Shown here one piece after another: positions 36,422 to 44,653 of a stretch of 64,000 nt of DNA. Source of the stretch: Flavobacterium cutihirudinis (GTDB taxonomy: Bacteria; Bacteroidota; Bacteroidia; Flavobacteriales; Flavobacteriaceae); contig NZ_QRDQ01000009.1 of assembly GCF_003385895.1 (NCBI RefSeq), forward strand, positions 806,001-870,000, written 5' to 3'. The notes beneath the pieces are model-generated. The model had not been told where the DNA came from. It saw only the letters and a program-made list of their open reading frames with translations, and did not search any database. Position numbers and translations under genes: made by a program. Numbering within the stretch: position 1 is the stretch's first letter; every line of letters starts with the position of its first letter.

Positions 36422-37333
36422 TCAAATAAAACCGACTATAAAATACCAAATAGCAATGGTTATAAAGGAAATAGGAATTCCAAAACCAATCATCATGCTG
36501 CTTAATTTTGGCTTTAAGCCATACGTTGAAGCCAAAATTGCACCCGTAATCATGGGTGCCATAGCGATTTCTATAATTGTAATTTTTATAGCTTCGGAAT
36601 GTTGATTGAAAACAAAAACATATAGAATAAAAATAACCAACGGCGTTACAATAAGTCGGAAGAAAAGCCCAAGTCGTAAAAATTTCCAATGTTTACTGTT
36701 TCGGTCAAAACTCAGTTGCAAGCCAACTGAAAATAAAGCCAATGGCGTAACAAGACTTCCCACTTTCAACAACACTGACTGAATGTTTAAATCTAAATTA
36801 TAATCAAAAACATTCATTAGGCAAGCGGCCACAAATGTCAGGAAAGGCGGAAAGAAGAGTATCTTTTTTGAAATACTTTTAAAATCAGGATTTCCATTAG
36901 AATAAAATGCGGCAACAAAAACGCCCAAAGTCGAAACCACTACAAAAGTTCCCGGCTGATCTACTAATACGGCAGTTTCTAATCCTTTTTTGCCAAATAA
37001 CGCTTCAATAATGGGATATCCAAGAAAAGAAGAATTACTTAATCCGGCTGTTAAAATCAGACAACCAATCAGTTTATTTGACCAACCTAATCGCCTTCCC
37101 AAGAAATGAAAAAATACAAAAGCCAGAAAAAAGCTAATCCAGCCTGCTCCTATTGGAAACAGTAATTCATTGCTCCATTTTATTTTCGGAATGTGATACA
37201 AAGTAATCGCAGGAAGGCATATATAAATAACAATTTTATTGATTGTTTTATAAATATGAGTTGGAAATCGCTTTACATTCTGCAAAAGCAAACCCAAAAA
37301 CAAAAAGAAGAATATTATAATAAAGTTGTTCAT
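36422..37333 (-). CDS. AEC-family (auxin efflux carrier-like) transporter
   Basis: 303 residues, almost entirely hydrophobic, with about ten membrane segments in the two-times-five repeat of the AEC family. Recognisable segments: GLLLQNVKRFP, LILTAGLSNSSFLGYPIIEALFG (the conserved NxxFxGxP motif) and the symmetrical VGSLVTPLALFSVGLQLSFDR and APMITGAILASTYGL. It is likely an inner-membrane organic-anion exporter or importer with unknown substrate. It is divergent from the Rrf2 regulator with a 117-base spacer, so it could share its control region. Confidence 0.85.
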   Translation of the reverse strand: MNNFIIIFFFLFLGLLLQNVKRFPTHIYKTINKIVIYICLPAITLYHIPKIKWSNELLFPIGAGWISFFLAFVFFHFLGRRLGWSNKLIGCLILTAGLSNSSFLGYPIIEALFGKKGLETAVLVDQPGTFVVVSTLGVFVAAFYSNGNPDFKSISKKILFFPPFLTFVAACLMNVFDYNLDLNIQSVLLKVGSLVTPLALFSVGLQLSFDRNSKHWKFLRLGLFFRLIVTPLVIFILYVFVFNQHSEAIKITIIEIAMAPMITGAILASTYGLKPKLSSMMIGFGIPISFITIAIWYFIVGFI

Positions 37334-37423
37334 ATCAAGGCTTCATGACAAAAGTAGACATTTAAACAATGTTGAAAGAAATTAATTTTTAGTTAAAATT
37401 ACTTTTTATGTTATAAAACTTAC

Positions 37424-37447
37424 TACATTTGTAACATATTTTATTAC
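37424..37447 (+). promoter_or_regulatory. rrf2 promoter with overlapping operator-like GTAACAT dyad
   Basis: The -7 element TACATTTG (37424-37431) is followed without a gap by GTAACATATTTTATTAC (37431-37447), ending three bases before the ATG at 37451. Sixteen of 17 bases recur before the adjacent oxidoreductase gene, suggesting an autoregulatory Rrf2 binding site. Confidence 0.6.
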
Positions 37448-37450
37448 AGT

Positions 37451-37858
37451 ATGATTTCAGGTAAATTTGCCATAACGATTCACATTCTTACTTTACTGAA
37501 TAAATTCCCAAATGATTATTTGTCATCGGAATTTATTGCGGGAAGTATTAACCTCAACCCTGTTTTGGTTCGAAAAGAAATCGCAAATTTAAAAGCACAT
37601 CATATTGTAGAAAGTAAAGAAGGGAAAAATGGCGGAACAAAATTAGCGGTAGATTCGTCTAAACTGACCTTAAAAGAAATTTTCGAAATGACTTTTGAAA
37701 CCATTGGTTTGGGTTATGCTAAAAATCAACCCAATCCGGATTGTCCTGTTGGGAAAAAAATCAATCAGAATCTGGATGCTTTATACGCCGAAATGAATCA
37801 GAAAGTCAGCGCACAATTAGAAGGAATTTCGTTGGAAGATTTTTCAAATCAATTCTAA
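37451..37858 (+). CDS. Rrf2-family transcriptional regulator, YwnA-like
   Basis: 135 residues. A winged helix spans the N-terminal half (FAITIHILTLLNKFPNDYLSSEFIAGSINLNPVLVRKEIANLKAHHIV, GGTKLAVDSSKLTLKEIF). A single cysteine lies in PDCPVGKKI, unlike the three cysteines of iron-sulfur Rrf2 proteins. This is the YwnA-type layout, in which one cysteine may act as a redox or electrophile switch. The NAD(P)-binding protein downstream matches the ywnA-ywnB pairing of Bacillus. Self-control is suggested by repeated sites before both genes. Confidence 0.85.
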   Translation: MISGKFAITIHILTLLNKFPNDYLSSEFIAGSINLNPVLVRKEIANLKAHHIVESKEGKNGGTKLAVDSSKLTLKEIFEMTFETIGLGYAKNQPNPDCPVGKKINQNLDALYAEMNQKVSAQLEGISLEDFSNQF

Positions 37859-37880
37859 AAGTATTTTTTTACCCGAAACT

Positions 37881-37897
37881 GTAACATTTTTTATTAC
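37881..37897 (+). promoter_or_regulatory. Second GTAACAT operator-like site
   Basis: GTAACATTTTTTATTAC differs by one base from the site at 37431-37447 and lies 18 bases before the oxidoreductase ATG. Confidence 0.6.
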
Positions 37898-37915
37898 TAA
37901 ATAAATTTATATATT

Positions 37916-38557
37916 ATGAAAATCGCACTTATTGGAGCAACAGGGTTTGTTGGCTCAGCAATTTTAAACGAATTAGCAGACAGAAAACACGAAATTACAG
38001 CAATAGCAAGAACTCCAAAAGATACTGCAAACGCAACTTGGGTTGCTGCTGATATTTTTAATGTTGATGCTTTGGCAGATATCTTAAAAGGACATGATGC
38101 AATTATCAATGCCTACAATCCGGGATGGACAAATCCTAATATCTATGACGACTTTTTAGCCGGTTCAAAAGCGATTCAGGAAGCTGCTAAAAAATCAGGA
38201 GTTAAGCGTTTTATCACTATTGGCGGGGCAGGAAGTTTGTTTGTCGCACCAGATTTACAAGCTGTGGATACTCCGGATTTTCCTAAAGAAATTTTCCCAG
38301 GAGCCAATGCAGCAAGACATTATTTGAATATCATTAAAGAAGAAAAAGATTTGGACTGGGCATTCTTCAGCCCTGCTTTTGAAATGCACGCAGGAACAAA
38401 AACAGGAAGAACCGGTAAATATCGCTTAGGTTTAGAGAATCCTGTTTTTAACGATGAACAAAGAAGTATTTTATCTGTTGAAGATTTAGCGGTTGTAATT
38501 GCTGATGAAATCGAAACTCCAAAACATCATCAAGTTAGATTTACAGCTGGATATTAA
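37916..38557 (+). CDS. Atypical short-chain NAD(P)-binding oxidoreductase, YwnB/NmrA-like
   Basis: 213 residues. The nucleotide-binding start is GATGFVGSAILNELADRKHEITAIAR, the glycine pattern of atypical SDRs (GxxGxxG). IDNAYNPGW, KRFITIGGAGSL and a C-terminal KYRLGLENPVFNDEQRSILSVEDLA are typical of the NmrA-like/YwnB group. There is no YxxxK catalytic pair in the usual place, so it may be a sensor or a quinone/flavin-type reductase. It is co-regulated with the Rrf2 gene 57 bases upstream. Confidence 0.85.
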   Translation: MKIALIGATGFVGSAILNELADRKHEITAIARTPKDTANATWVAADIFNVDALADILKGHDAIINAYNPGWTNPNIYDDFLAGSKAIQEAAKKSGVKRFITIGGAGSLFVAPDLQAVDTPDFPKEIFPGANAARHYLNIIKEEKDLDWAFFSPAFEMHAGTKTGRTGKYRLGLENPVFNDEQRSILSVEDLAVVIADEIETPKHHQVRFTAGY

Positions 38558-38601
38558 ATTTTAAGTTATTAAGATCCTAAGTTGCTAAGATTCTAAGTTT
38601 T

Positions 38602-38806
38602 TTTGCCGCGAATTACACTAATTTACACTAATTTTTTTTAAAAACAAGCCTTGTATGTCATCCTGAGCGGAGTCGAAGGACACGCTAGGAGCTCGACAAA
38701 TATTGTCGATTTTGATTGTGGAGTTTCTATCGCGCCCTTCGACTCCGCTCAGGGTGATAAAAATGCAGTAAAAAAATTCGTGTAAATTAATGTAATTTGT
38801 GGCAAA
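38602..38806. repeat. Nested palindrome: GCGAATTACAC arms around a CCTGAGCGGAGTCGAAGG arms pair
   Basis: Outer arms: TTTGCCGCGAATTACACTAA (38602-38621 and on) and its near complement ending GTGGCAAA (38770-38806). Inner arms: TGTCATCCTGAGCGGAGTCG (38656 on) and CGACTCCGCTCAGGGTGA (38741 on). The inner word is a widespread Bacteroidota repeat. One repeat appears to sit within another. Confidence 0.75.
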
Positions 38807-38816
38807 CTTAACAACA

Positions 38817-38855
38817 CAGTTTCAAAGGAATATTTGTCTTTTGAAACTGTTTTTG
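38817..38855 (+). terminator. Terminator-like hairpin before meaB
   Basis: CAGTTTCAAA and TTTGAAACTG pair across a short loop, followed by a T-run. It would end any read-through from the oxidoreductase operon. Confidence 0.65.
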
Positions 38856-38888
38856 TTTTCTGTACTTTTACATTACTAAAAAAATGTT

Positions 38889-39986
38889 TTGTCAAGTTTA
38901 AAGAAAGAATCGAGCAGCCTAACTGAAAAAGCTGGAATTTCATCTCCTGAAATCACCAATGTTTCAGCTATAAATGACATTAGAAACAAACGCAGACAAC
39001 AACCTGCTGCCAGCGAATTAATATCCGAAATTCTTTCGGGAAACAGAACTGCTTTAAGCCGGGCAATTACAATTATTGAAAGCACAAATCCTGCACATAC
39101 TACAAAAGCTGAAGAAATTATAAAAGGTTGTTTACCTCATGCTAATAAATCAATTCGAATAGGAATTACTGGAGTTCCCGGAGTTGGCAAAAGTACTTTT
39201 ATTGAAGCCTTTGGAACTTATCTTACTCAAACAGGAAAAAAAGTGGCCGTTTTGGCAGTTGATCCAAGCAGTTCAATTTCGCATGGAAGTATTTTAGGCG
39301 ACAAAACCCGAATGGAGGAATTGGTCAAAGATGAAAATGCTTTTATTCGACCGAGTGCTTCCGGAGAAAATTTAGGCGGCGTGGCACGCAAAACAAGAGA
39401 AACCATTATTTTGTGCGAAGCTGCAGGTTTTGATACTATAATTATTGAAACCGTTGGTGTTGGACAAAGCGAAACCGCAGTTCACAGTATGGTTGATTTT
39501 TTTCTGTTATTAAAAATTTCCGGAGCAGGCGATGAACTCCAAGGCATTAAACGTGGTATTATGGAAATGGCGGACGCAATTGTAATCAACAAAGCCGATG
39601 GAGATAATATCAAAAAAGCAAATCAGGCTAAATTAGAGTTTAATAGAGCTTTACATTTATTTCCTCCCAAAAAATCAAACTGGCAACCAAAAGTAACGAC
39701 ATGTAGTGCCATTACAAAAGATGGAATTTCAGAAATCTGGAATACTATTTCTGAGTACTTTGAAATGACAAAAGAAACTGGATTCTTTCAGGAGAAAAGA
39801 CACGAACAAAATCAGTTTTGGATGATGGAAACCATCAACGAACAACTGAAATCAAACTTCTACAATCAACCGGAAATTATTTCGCTTTTAGAACAAAATA
39901 AAAAAGCAGTGCAAAATGATGAAATTTCACCGTTCGCAGCTGCTTCTGAGTTATTAAAATTATATTTTAATAAAGGGACAAAATAA
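38889..39986 (+). CDS. meaB: Methylmalonyl-CoA mutase-associated GTPase MeaB
   Basis: 365 residues, starting at a TTG (38889); the nearby ATG at 38884 is in another frame and stops after five codons. The G3E GTPase motifs are clear: IGITGVPGVGKSTF (P-loop), LAVDPSSSISHGSILGDKTRM, IIETVGVGQSE and IVINKADGDN. The C-terminal helices (SNFYNQPEIISLLEQNKKAV) are the dimerisation part. MeaB protects and reloads the B12-dependent methylmalonyl-CoA mutase, so the mutase genes should exist elsewhere. It complements the adenosyltransferase at 21302. Confidence 0.92.
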   Translation: MSSLKKESSSLTEKAGISSPEITNVSAINDIRNKRRQQPAASELISEILSGNRTALSRAITIIESTNPAHTTKAEEIIKGCLPHANKSIRIGITGVPGVGKSTFIEAFGTYLTQTGKKVAVLAVDPSSSISHGSILGDKTRMEELVKDENAFIRPSASGENLGGVARKTRETIILCEAAGFDTIIIETVGVGQSETAVHSMVDFFLLLKISGAGDELQGIKRGIMEMADAIVINKADGDNIKKANQAKLEFNRALHLFPPKKSNWQPKVTTCSAITKDGISEIWNTISEYFEMTKETGFFQEKRHEQNQFWMMETINEQLKSNFYNQPEIISLLEQNKKAVQNDEISPFAAASELLKLYFNKGTK

Positions 39987-40059
39987 CAAAGGTTCAAAGT
40001 GGCAAAGTTTTCTCTGCTTCTTTAAACCTTTGCTACTTTGTAACTCTGAACCTTTGTTA
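39984..40059. repeat. Stop-to-stop palindrome TAACAAAGGTTCAAAGT
   Basis: TAACAAAGGTTCAAAGT (39984-40000) includes the meaB stop codon, and ACTCTGAACCTTTGTTA (40043-40059) includes the stop codon of the convergent LtaS-like gene. The arms match at 16 of 17 positions, and inner words TGGCAAAG and CTTTGCTA also pair. Same family as 35501-35673. Confidence 0.75.
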
Positions 40060-41997
40060 CTGTTTTTTAGCTTTAAGTTTGTATTTACTCTCCTTATACA
40101 AATTTCCTGCTGTTATAACATGTGCTAAAGCATCTTTTGCTAAATCTTCGTTTAATTTTACAGGAATTAAAGTTGTGTCGTTTTTGATTTCGAATTGCAA
40201 TGGTTTCAAGTTTGGCTGCATGATAACAACCTGATTCTCTACTCTAAAAGCATTGATATCATTAAACTGCATGATTGATCTTCCTTGTACTTTTGGATCT
40301 AATTTCGTTAGATTTCTTCCTACCATTGGTGTTTCAAAAGGAATTCCTAAATAACCCAATAATGTTGGCGGAATATCAATCTGACTTGCTAATCTATTGT
40401 AAACAGCACCTTTTGCAACTCCTGGACCCATGATAAAAGCCGGAATATGGAATTTATTTATTGGCACTAAATTTTTTCCGTACGTTCTTGTATTATGATC
40501 TGCGATTACAATGAAAATAGTGTTTTTGAAATATTCTTCTTTCTTAGCCATTTCAAAGAATTTTCCAATTGAGAAATCGGCGTATTTCATTGCATTGTTT
40601 ACTGTTGCCGCTTTTTTATCGTAAGGTTTGATTCTTCCTGCAGGATATTCAAAAGGCTCATGATTTGAAGTCGAAAACATCAAAGAGAAAAACGGTTTGT
40701 TTCCTTTTGATTTGAAATAATTATTCGCTTTAGTAACCAAATCTTCATCTGAATAACCCCAGGTTCCTTTGAATGCATATTTATTTCCATCCGATTCAAA
40801 ATCGGTTTGATCTACAATATCACTGAAACCATTTCCGTTGAAAAACGAAGCCATATTATCAAAATTGGCCATACCTCCATAAATGAAACTGGTATCATAT
40901 CCTTTTTGTTTTAAAGCATCGGCAAGTGTAAAAAAGCCTTGTTGAGAGTTACCTAATTTCACCACACTTTCAGAAGGTGAAGGTAAAAATCCGGTAACAA
41001 CTGCTTCAATACCGCGTACACTTCTGGTTCCGGTACAATACAAATTAGTAAATAAAGTTCCTTCTTTAGATAATTTATCAAATTCCGGAGTTAATGGTTT
41101 TCCACCCAAAATTCCAACATATTCAGCACCTAAACTTTCCTGAAGGAAAATCACCAAATTATACGGTTTTTGAATCACAGAATCCGGTTGTTGTACATGA
41201 AGAAACGGAATCTCAGCATCTGTAAAATCATTTGGTCCGGCAATCATGTATTTTTTTACGCGGGCAATAGCTTCGGCTTCATCCATTTTACCATACATTT
41301 TTGTGTTTCCTTCATTCTTAATCGAATAAGCAGCAAACGCAACTGTATAAAAAGAGTTCAACCCTAAAGTATTTGTAAGCTGATCTGTAGAAAAAACAGC
41401 ATTACTCGCATTAATTGGTCGTTTTGAAACTAGACTTGAACGGGCTCCGAAAAACAATAAAAAAGCAACTAATGGAAAAATCATCAGTTTGAATTTATAT
41501 TCTGTACTTGTCGTATGAAAATATTTTTTCCCTTTTTTGAAGGCAAAATAAATCACAACTCCAAGAATTAAAAAAGTCACGATAATCGAAGTCAGATAAC
41601 TTTTTAAAAGCATTCCTACAACCTCTTTTGGATAAATAAGATAATCTAGGAAAATCTTATTTGGGCGCGTATCATATTGTTTTACAAAATCTGGTGAGGC
41701 CAATTCTACAAAGAGAATCAAAAACAGAAATAAGAAACTGTAAATAACCAAAAACGAATTGGTAAACTTCAGCCATTTATTTGGCAGAAAAGTAATTAAA
41801 ACAGCCGGCAGAAAAGACAAATAACAAAGTAAAATCAAATCCATTCGAAGACCGATTGGAAAAATGTACCAGAAATTTGGTGTCTCTACAACTCTTTCTT
41901 TAAAAAGAAAAAACAAAAATAAACGGCTAAGCGTTGTAATCAGCAATCCGATTGCTATGAAATTGAAAATGGGTTTTAAAAAACTTAATTTTTTCAT
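40057..41997 (-). CDS. LTA synthase-family membrane sulfatase-fold phosphotransferase
   Basis: 646 residues from the ATG at 41997; an upstream in-frame ATG gives 16 extra residues without a better N-terminus. Five membrane segments lie in residues 1-200 (including FNFIAIGLLITTLSRLFLFF, LLCYLSFLPAVLITF and IIVTFLILGVVIYFAF). The extracytoplasmic domain is an alkaline-phosphatase-fold sulfatase-like enzyme with the nucleophile threonine in TGTRS and metal-binding IVIADHNTR and NHEPF. In LtaS this threonine carries a glycerol-phosphate group. Gram-negative relatives of this family transfer phosphoglycerol or phosphoethanolamine-like groups to periplasmic or lipid acceptors. The substrate here is unknown. 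Convergent with meaB. Confidence 0.82.
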   Translation of the reverse strand: MKKLSFLKPIFNFIAIGLLITTLSRLFLFFLFKERVVETPNFWYIFPIGLRMDLILLCYLSFLPAVLITFLPNKWLKFTNSFLVIYSFLFLFLILFVELASPDFVKQYDTRPNKIFLDYLIYPKEVVGMLLKSYLTSIIVTFLILGVVIYFAFKKGKKYFHTTSTEYKFKLMIFPLVAFLLFFGARSSLVSKRPINASNAVFSTDQLTNTLGLNSFYTVAFAAYSIKNEGNTKMYGKMDEAEAIARVKKYMIAGPNDFTDAEIPFLHVQQPDSVIQKPYNLVIFLQESLGAEYVGILGGKPLTPEFDKLSKEGTLFTNLYCTGTRSVRGIEAVVTGFLPSPSESVVKLGNSQQGFFTLADALKQKGYDTSFIYGGMANFDNMASFFNGNGFSDIVDQTDFESDGNKYAFKGTWGYSDEDLVTKANNYFKSKGNKPFFSLMFSTSNHEPFEYPAGRIKPYDKKAATVNNAMKYADFSIGKFFEMAKKEEYFKNTIFIVIADHNTRTYGKNLVPINKFHIPAFIMGPGVAKGAVYNRLASQIDIPPTLLGYLGIPFETPMVGRNLTKLDPKVQGRSIMQFNDINAFRVENQVVIMQPNLKPLQFEIKNDTTLIPVKLNEDLAKDALAHVITAGNLYKESKYKLKAKKQ

Positions 41998-42057
41998 TGA
42001 ATGATTTACATTAATTTTAGACTGAAACACATTGCAAATACGCACTGAAGTAGTTTT

Positions 42058-42285
42058 CTACTCTTCGTAACGGTTTATTTCTCTGTCGTAAAAATCATTT
42101 GCTTTTTCAATCAAGCCTTCCATTTCTGCATTTAATTCTGCTTCATCAAGATCTTCTGCTTCTTCCAGAAATTCAACTTCATCATCTTTCAAATTGATGA
42201 TAAATCGAGGATAATCTAAGTGAATGATGAAAATATCATCTGGAAAATCGGTATTGTCTCCAAGTAAAAATTTAGGTAATTCCAT
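42058..42285 (-). CDS. Small acidic conserved protein
   Basis: 75 residues, about one third acidic (VEFLEEAEDLDEAELNAEME). No signal, no cysteine, no known domain. It ends with a helical coiled-coil-like segment (IEKANDFYDREINRYEE). It is the first of a probable minus-strand pair with the LtaS-like gene, 60 bases downstream. Function unknown; the arrangement is suggestive of a conserved Flavobacterium protein, but this is not verified. Confidence 0.6.
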   Translation of the reverse strand: MELPKFLLGDNTDFPDDIFIIHLDYPRFIINLKDDEVEFLEEAEDLDEAELNAEMEGLIEKANDFYDREINRYEE

Positions 42286-42334
42286 TTTATATAAGTTTAT
42301 TTTAGATTTATAAATTGTCTGCTAAACAGACGTA

Positions 42335-42422
42335 TTTTTTGCCACAGATTTCACAGATTAAAAGGATTTTATTCAAAAGTTCAACACTTAAATCAGTGTT
42401 AATCTGTAAAATCTGTGGCCAA
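42335..42422. repeat. TGCCACAGATT inverted repeat
   Basis: GCCACAGATTTCACAGATTAA (42341-42361) and TTAATCTGTAAAATCTGTGGC (42399-42419) match but for one base. The words are shared with 28469-28550. The palindrome lies in the gap between the acidic-protein gene and MATE. A short GTCTG/CAGAC hairpin (42317-42331) sits beside it. Confidence 0.75.
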
Positions 42423-42441
42423 TATAATTTGTGCTTCAAAT

Positions 42442-43827
42442 TTAGCTATTTGAAACTGAATTTGTGATTAATCTCTTTGTTAAGTAATGAAACCGAATGT
42501 ATAGAAAAATAGCCGCGGCTGTTAAGCCTGCCAAAAGTCCAATCCAAACGCCCTGCGCTTTTAATTCTGTATGCTCGCCTAGATAATAGGAAATCGGAAA
42601 ACCAATAATCCAATAGGCAACAAATGTAATGTACATAGGAATTTTAACATCCTGCAATCCGCGTAAAGCGCCCAAAACCACAACCTGAATTCCGTCAGAA
42701 ATTTGAAAAATTGCCGCAATTAAAAGGAGTTTTGATGCAATAGCGATTACTTCAGTATTATCCAAAACTTGTCCTCCGTTTTCCATATTCAAAAAGATAT
42801 GAGGGAAAAAGTCATGAAAAGTAACAAATAGAATCGCAAAAACGGTTTCTATTATAATGGCAAGCAAAAAAATAGAACGGGCTACAACAACTAATTTTTT
42901 AAAATCGTTCAATCCGCGTTGATTACTAACTCGGATCATCGAAGTTACGCTTAAACCCATTGCAAACATAAAAGTTAGCGAAGAAAGACTAAGCGCTATT
43001 TGATTTGCCGCCTGACTCGTTTTACCAATATTACCACAAAGCCATATCGAAGCGGTAAACAATACAACTTCAAAAAGCATTTGCATAGCCGACGGAAAAC
43101 CTAAGTTTATTATTTTTTTTAAGGTTGCACTTTTAATTTCGCTAAAACTAAAATCTTTAAAAAAATGTTTTAAATCATTTCGTCTTGACAACATAATATG
43201 CATGAACGTTACAAGAAAAATTCTTGAAATTACGGTACCTAAAGCAGCACCAATAATTCCCATTTTAGGAAAAATCCAAATACCATAAATCAATACGTAA
43301 TTTATTCCTACGTGCAGCACATTTGCCATAATCATTGCGTACATCGAATATTTTGTAAGCGATTTTCCGTCGGCAAATTGTTTATATCCTTGATACATAA
43401 CTAACGGAATCAGTGAAAAAGCGACCCAATCCAGATATGGTTTTGCCAGTACAATTACCTCTTTTGGCTGTTCTAATAATTCCATTAAAGGTTTTGCTAA
43501 AACAATTACTCCAAAAAGCATTAATCCGATAATAGCACACAAAAACAAGCCATGATGAAAAGCAGAGCGAATTTTGGGATCATTTTTCTCAGCATCACCT
43601 TCGGCAACGATTGGCGTAATGGCGGTTGAAAAACCAATTCCGAGCGACATCGCGATAAAAACCATACTATTTCCTAATGAAACAGCAGCCAATTCAGTAC
43701 TTCCTAATTTACCAACCATTATATTATCAACAATACCTATTAAAGTATGGCCAACCATTCCTAAAATAATAGGATATGCCAGTCTGAAATTATATGAAAA
43801 CTCTTTTGTGTACTGCTTTAAATTCAC
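42442..43827 (-). CDS. MATE-family multidrug efflux transporter
   Basis: 461 residues, twelve membrane segments in two symmetrical halves. The family motifs are LAYPIILGMVGHTLIGIVDNIMVGKLGSTELAAVSLGNS at the start of half one and KIINLGFPSAMQMLFEVVLFTASI at the start of half two. It lies in the NorM branch of MATE antiporters, which use Na+ or H+ to export cationic compounds. It is an inner-membrane protein. A palindrome separates it from the next minus-strand gene, so it probably has its own transcript. Confidence 0.92.
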   Translation of the reverse strand: MNLKQYTKEFSYNFRLAYPIILGMVGHTLIGIVDNIMVGKLGSTELAAVSLGNSMVFIAMSLGIGFSTAITPIVAEGDAEKNDPKIRSAFHHGLFLCAIIGLMLFGVIVLAKPLMELLEQPKEVIVLAKPYLDWVAFSLIPLVMYQGYKQFADGKSLTKYSMYAMIMANVLHVGINYVLIYGIWIFPKMGIIGAALGTVISRIFLVTFMHIMLSRRNDLKHFFKDFSFSEIKSATLKKIINLGFPSAMQMLFEVVLFTASIWLCGNIGKTSQAANQIALSLSSLTFMFAMGLSVTSMIRVSNQRGLNDFKKLVVVARSIFLLAIIIETVFAILFVTFHDFFPHIFLNMENGGQVLDNTEVIAIASKLLLIAAIFQISDGIQVVVLGALRGLQDVKIPMYITFVAYWIIGFPISYYLGEHTELKAQGVWIGLLAGLTAAAIFLYIRFHYLTKRLITNSVSNS

Positions 43828-44017
43828 TTCGTCTTTATTTTAGTCGGCAAAGATAATCAGAAGCTTCGAATTCTGTCCTATCAATAAAAAGATATAGTCT
43901 TTTTAAGGCAAAATTAAGAAGAGCCTAATATTATGTAACGATTTTTAAAAATTATATAACAAGCTCCAAAGTCCTTGATTATACTTTTACATTATTAATA
44001 ATTCAAAAATATATGCC

Positions 44018-44536
44018 ATGAAAAAATTAAAGTTTATATGCCTTGCTGCATTCGCTTTTTTATACGCTAACACAACTTTTGCTCAAGACAAAGCAGCAAC
44101 AAATTACGACCAAGGTTTTAGATTAGGTTTTGGTTTAAATGGAGGAATTCCGACCGATAATGATTACGAGTGGTCATTAGGAGGAGATGTTAGATTACAA
44201 TACGATTTATCTAAAAGAACATCATTAACCTTAACCACAGGTTTCACCAACTTATTCATGGGAAGAGATGATCTTGGAAATAATGTAAAAGATCTTGGAT
44301 TTATTCCGGCAAAAGCTGGTTTTAAAGCTTTTGTTTGGGAAGACCAATTTTATGTTTTAGGTGAAGTAGGTGCCGGTTTTGCAGTAACAAACGGTTATGA
44401 TAAAACAACTTTTTTATGGGCTCCGGGAATAGGATACGCAAACAAATACATCGATTTGAGCGTACGTTACGAAGATTATCACGATTTCAAAACCAATCAG
44501 GTAGCATTGCGTGTTGCTTACGGTTTTGACTTATAA
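44018..44536 (+). CDS. Small outer-membrane beta-barrel protein
   Basis: 172 residues. A signal peptide (MKKLKFICLAAFAFLYANTTFA) is followed by short alternating strands (FRLGFGLNGGIPTDN, GGDVRLQYDLSKRTSLTLTTGFTNLF, YVLGEVGAGFAVTNG, YIDLSVRYEDYHDF) and a phenylalanine near the C-terminus (VAYGFDL), as in an eight-stranded OmpA/OmpX-like barrel. Function unknown. A GC-rich terminator lies 40 bases downstream. Confidence 0.75.
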   Translation: MKKLKFICLAAFAFLYANTTFAQDKAATNYDQGFRLGFGLNGGIPTDNDYEWSLGGDVRLQYDLSKRTSLTLTTGFTNLFMGRDDLGNNVKDLGFIPAKAGFKAFVWEDQFYVLGEVGAGFAVTNGYDKTTFLWAPGIGYANKYIDLSVRYEDYHDFKTNQVALRVAYGFDL

Positions 44537-44576
44537 AAGAAAGGTTTAAATTTATTTTTTTGTTTTTGGTAACAAG

Positions 44577-44602
44577 CCCGACAGTTCTCATAATCTGTCG
44601 GG
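44577..44602 (+). terminator. Intrinsic terminator CCCGACAG
   Basis: CCCGACAG (44577-44584) and CTGTCGGG (44595-44602) plus T-run downstream, with an A-rich start upstream. The same stem word as the secA terminator. Confidence 0.75.
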
Positions 44603-44653
44603 TTTTGTGTTTTAAAAAATCATCCGATTTTAAAAATTATCTAATTATCTAAT

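Noticed and set aside
38884..38901. ATG start for meaB at 38884
   Set aside because: That frame stops after five codons; the conserved protein begins from TTG at 38889.
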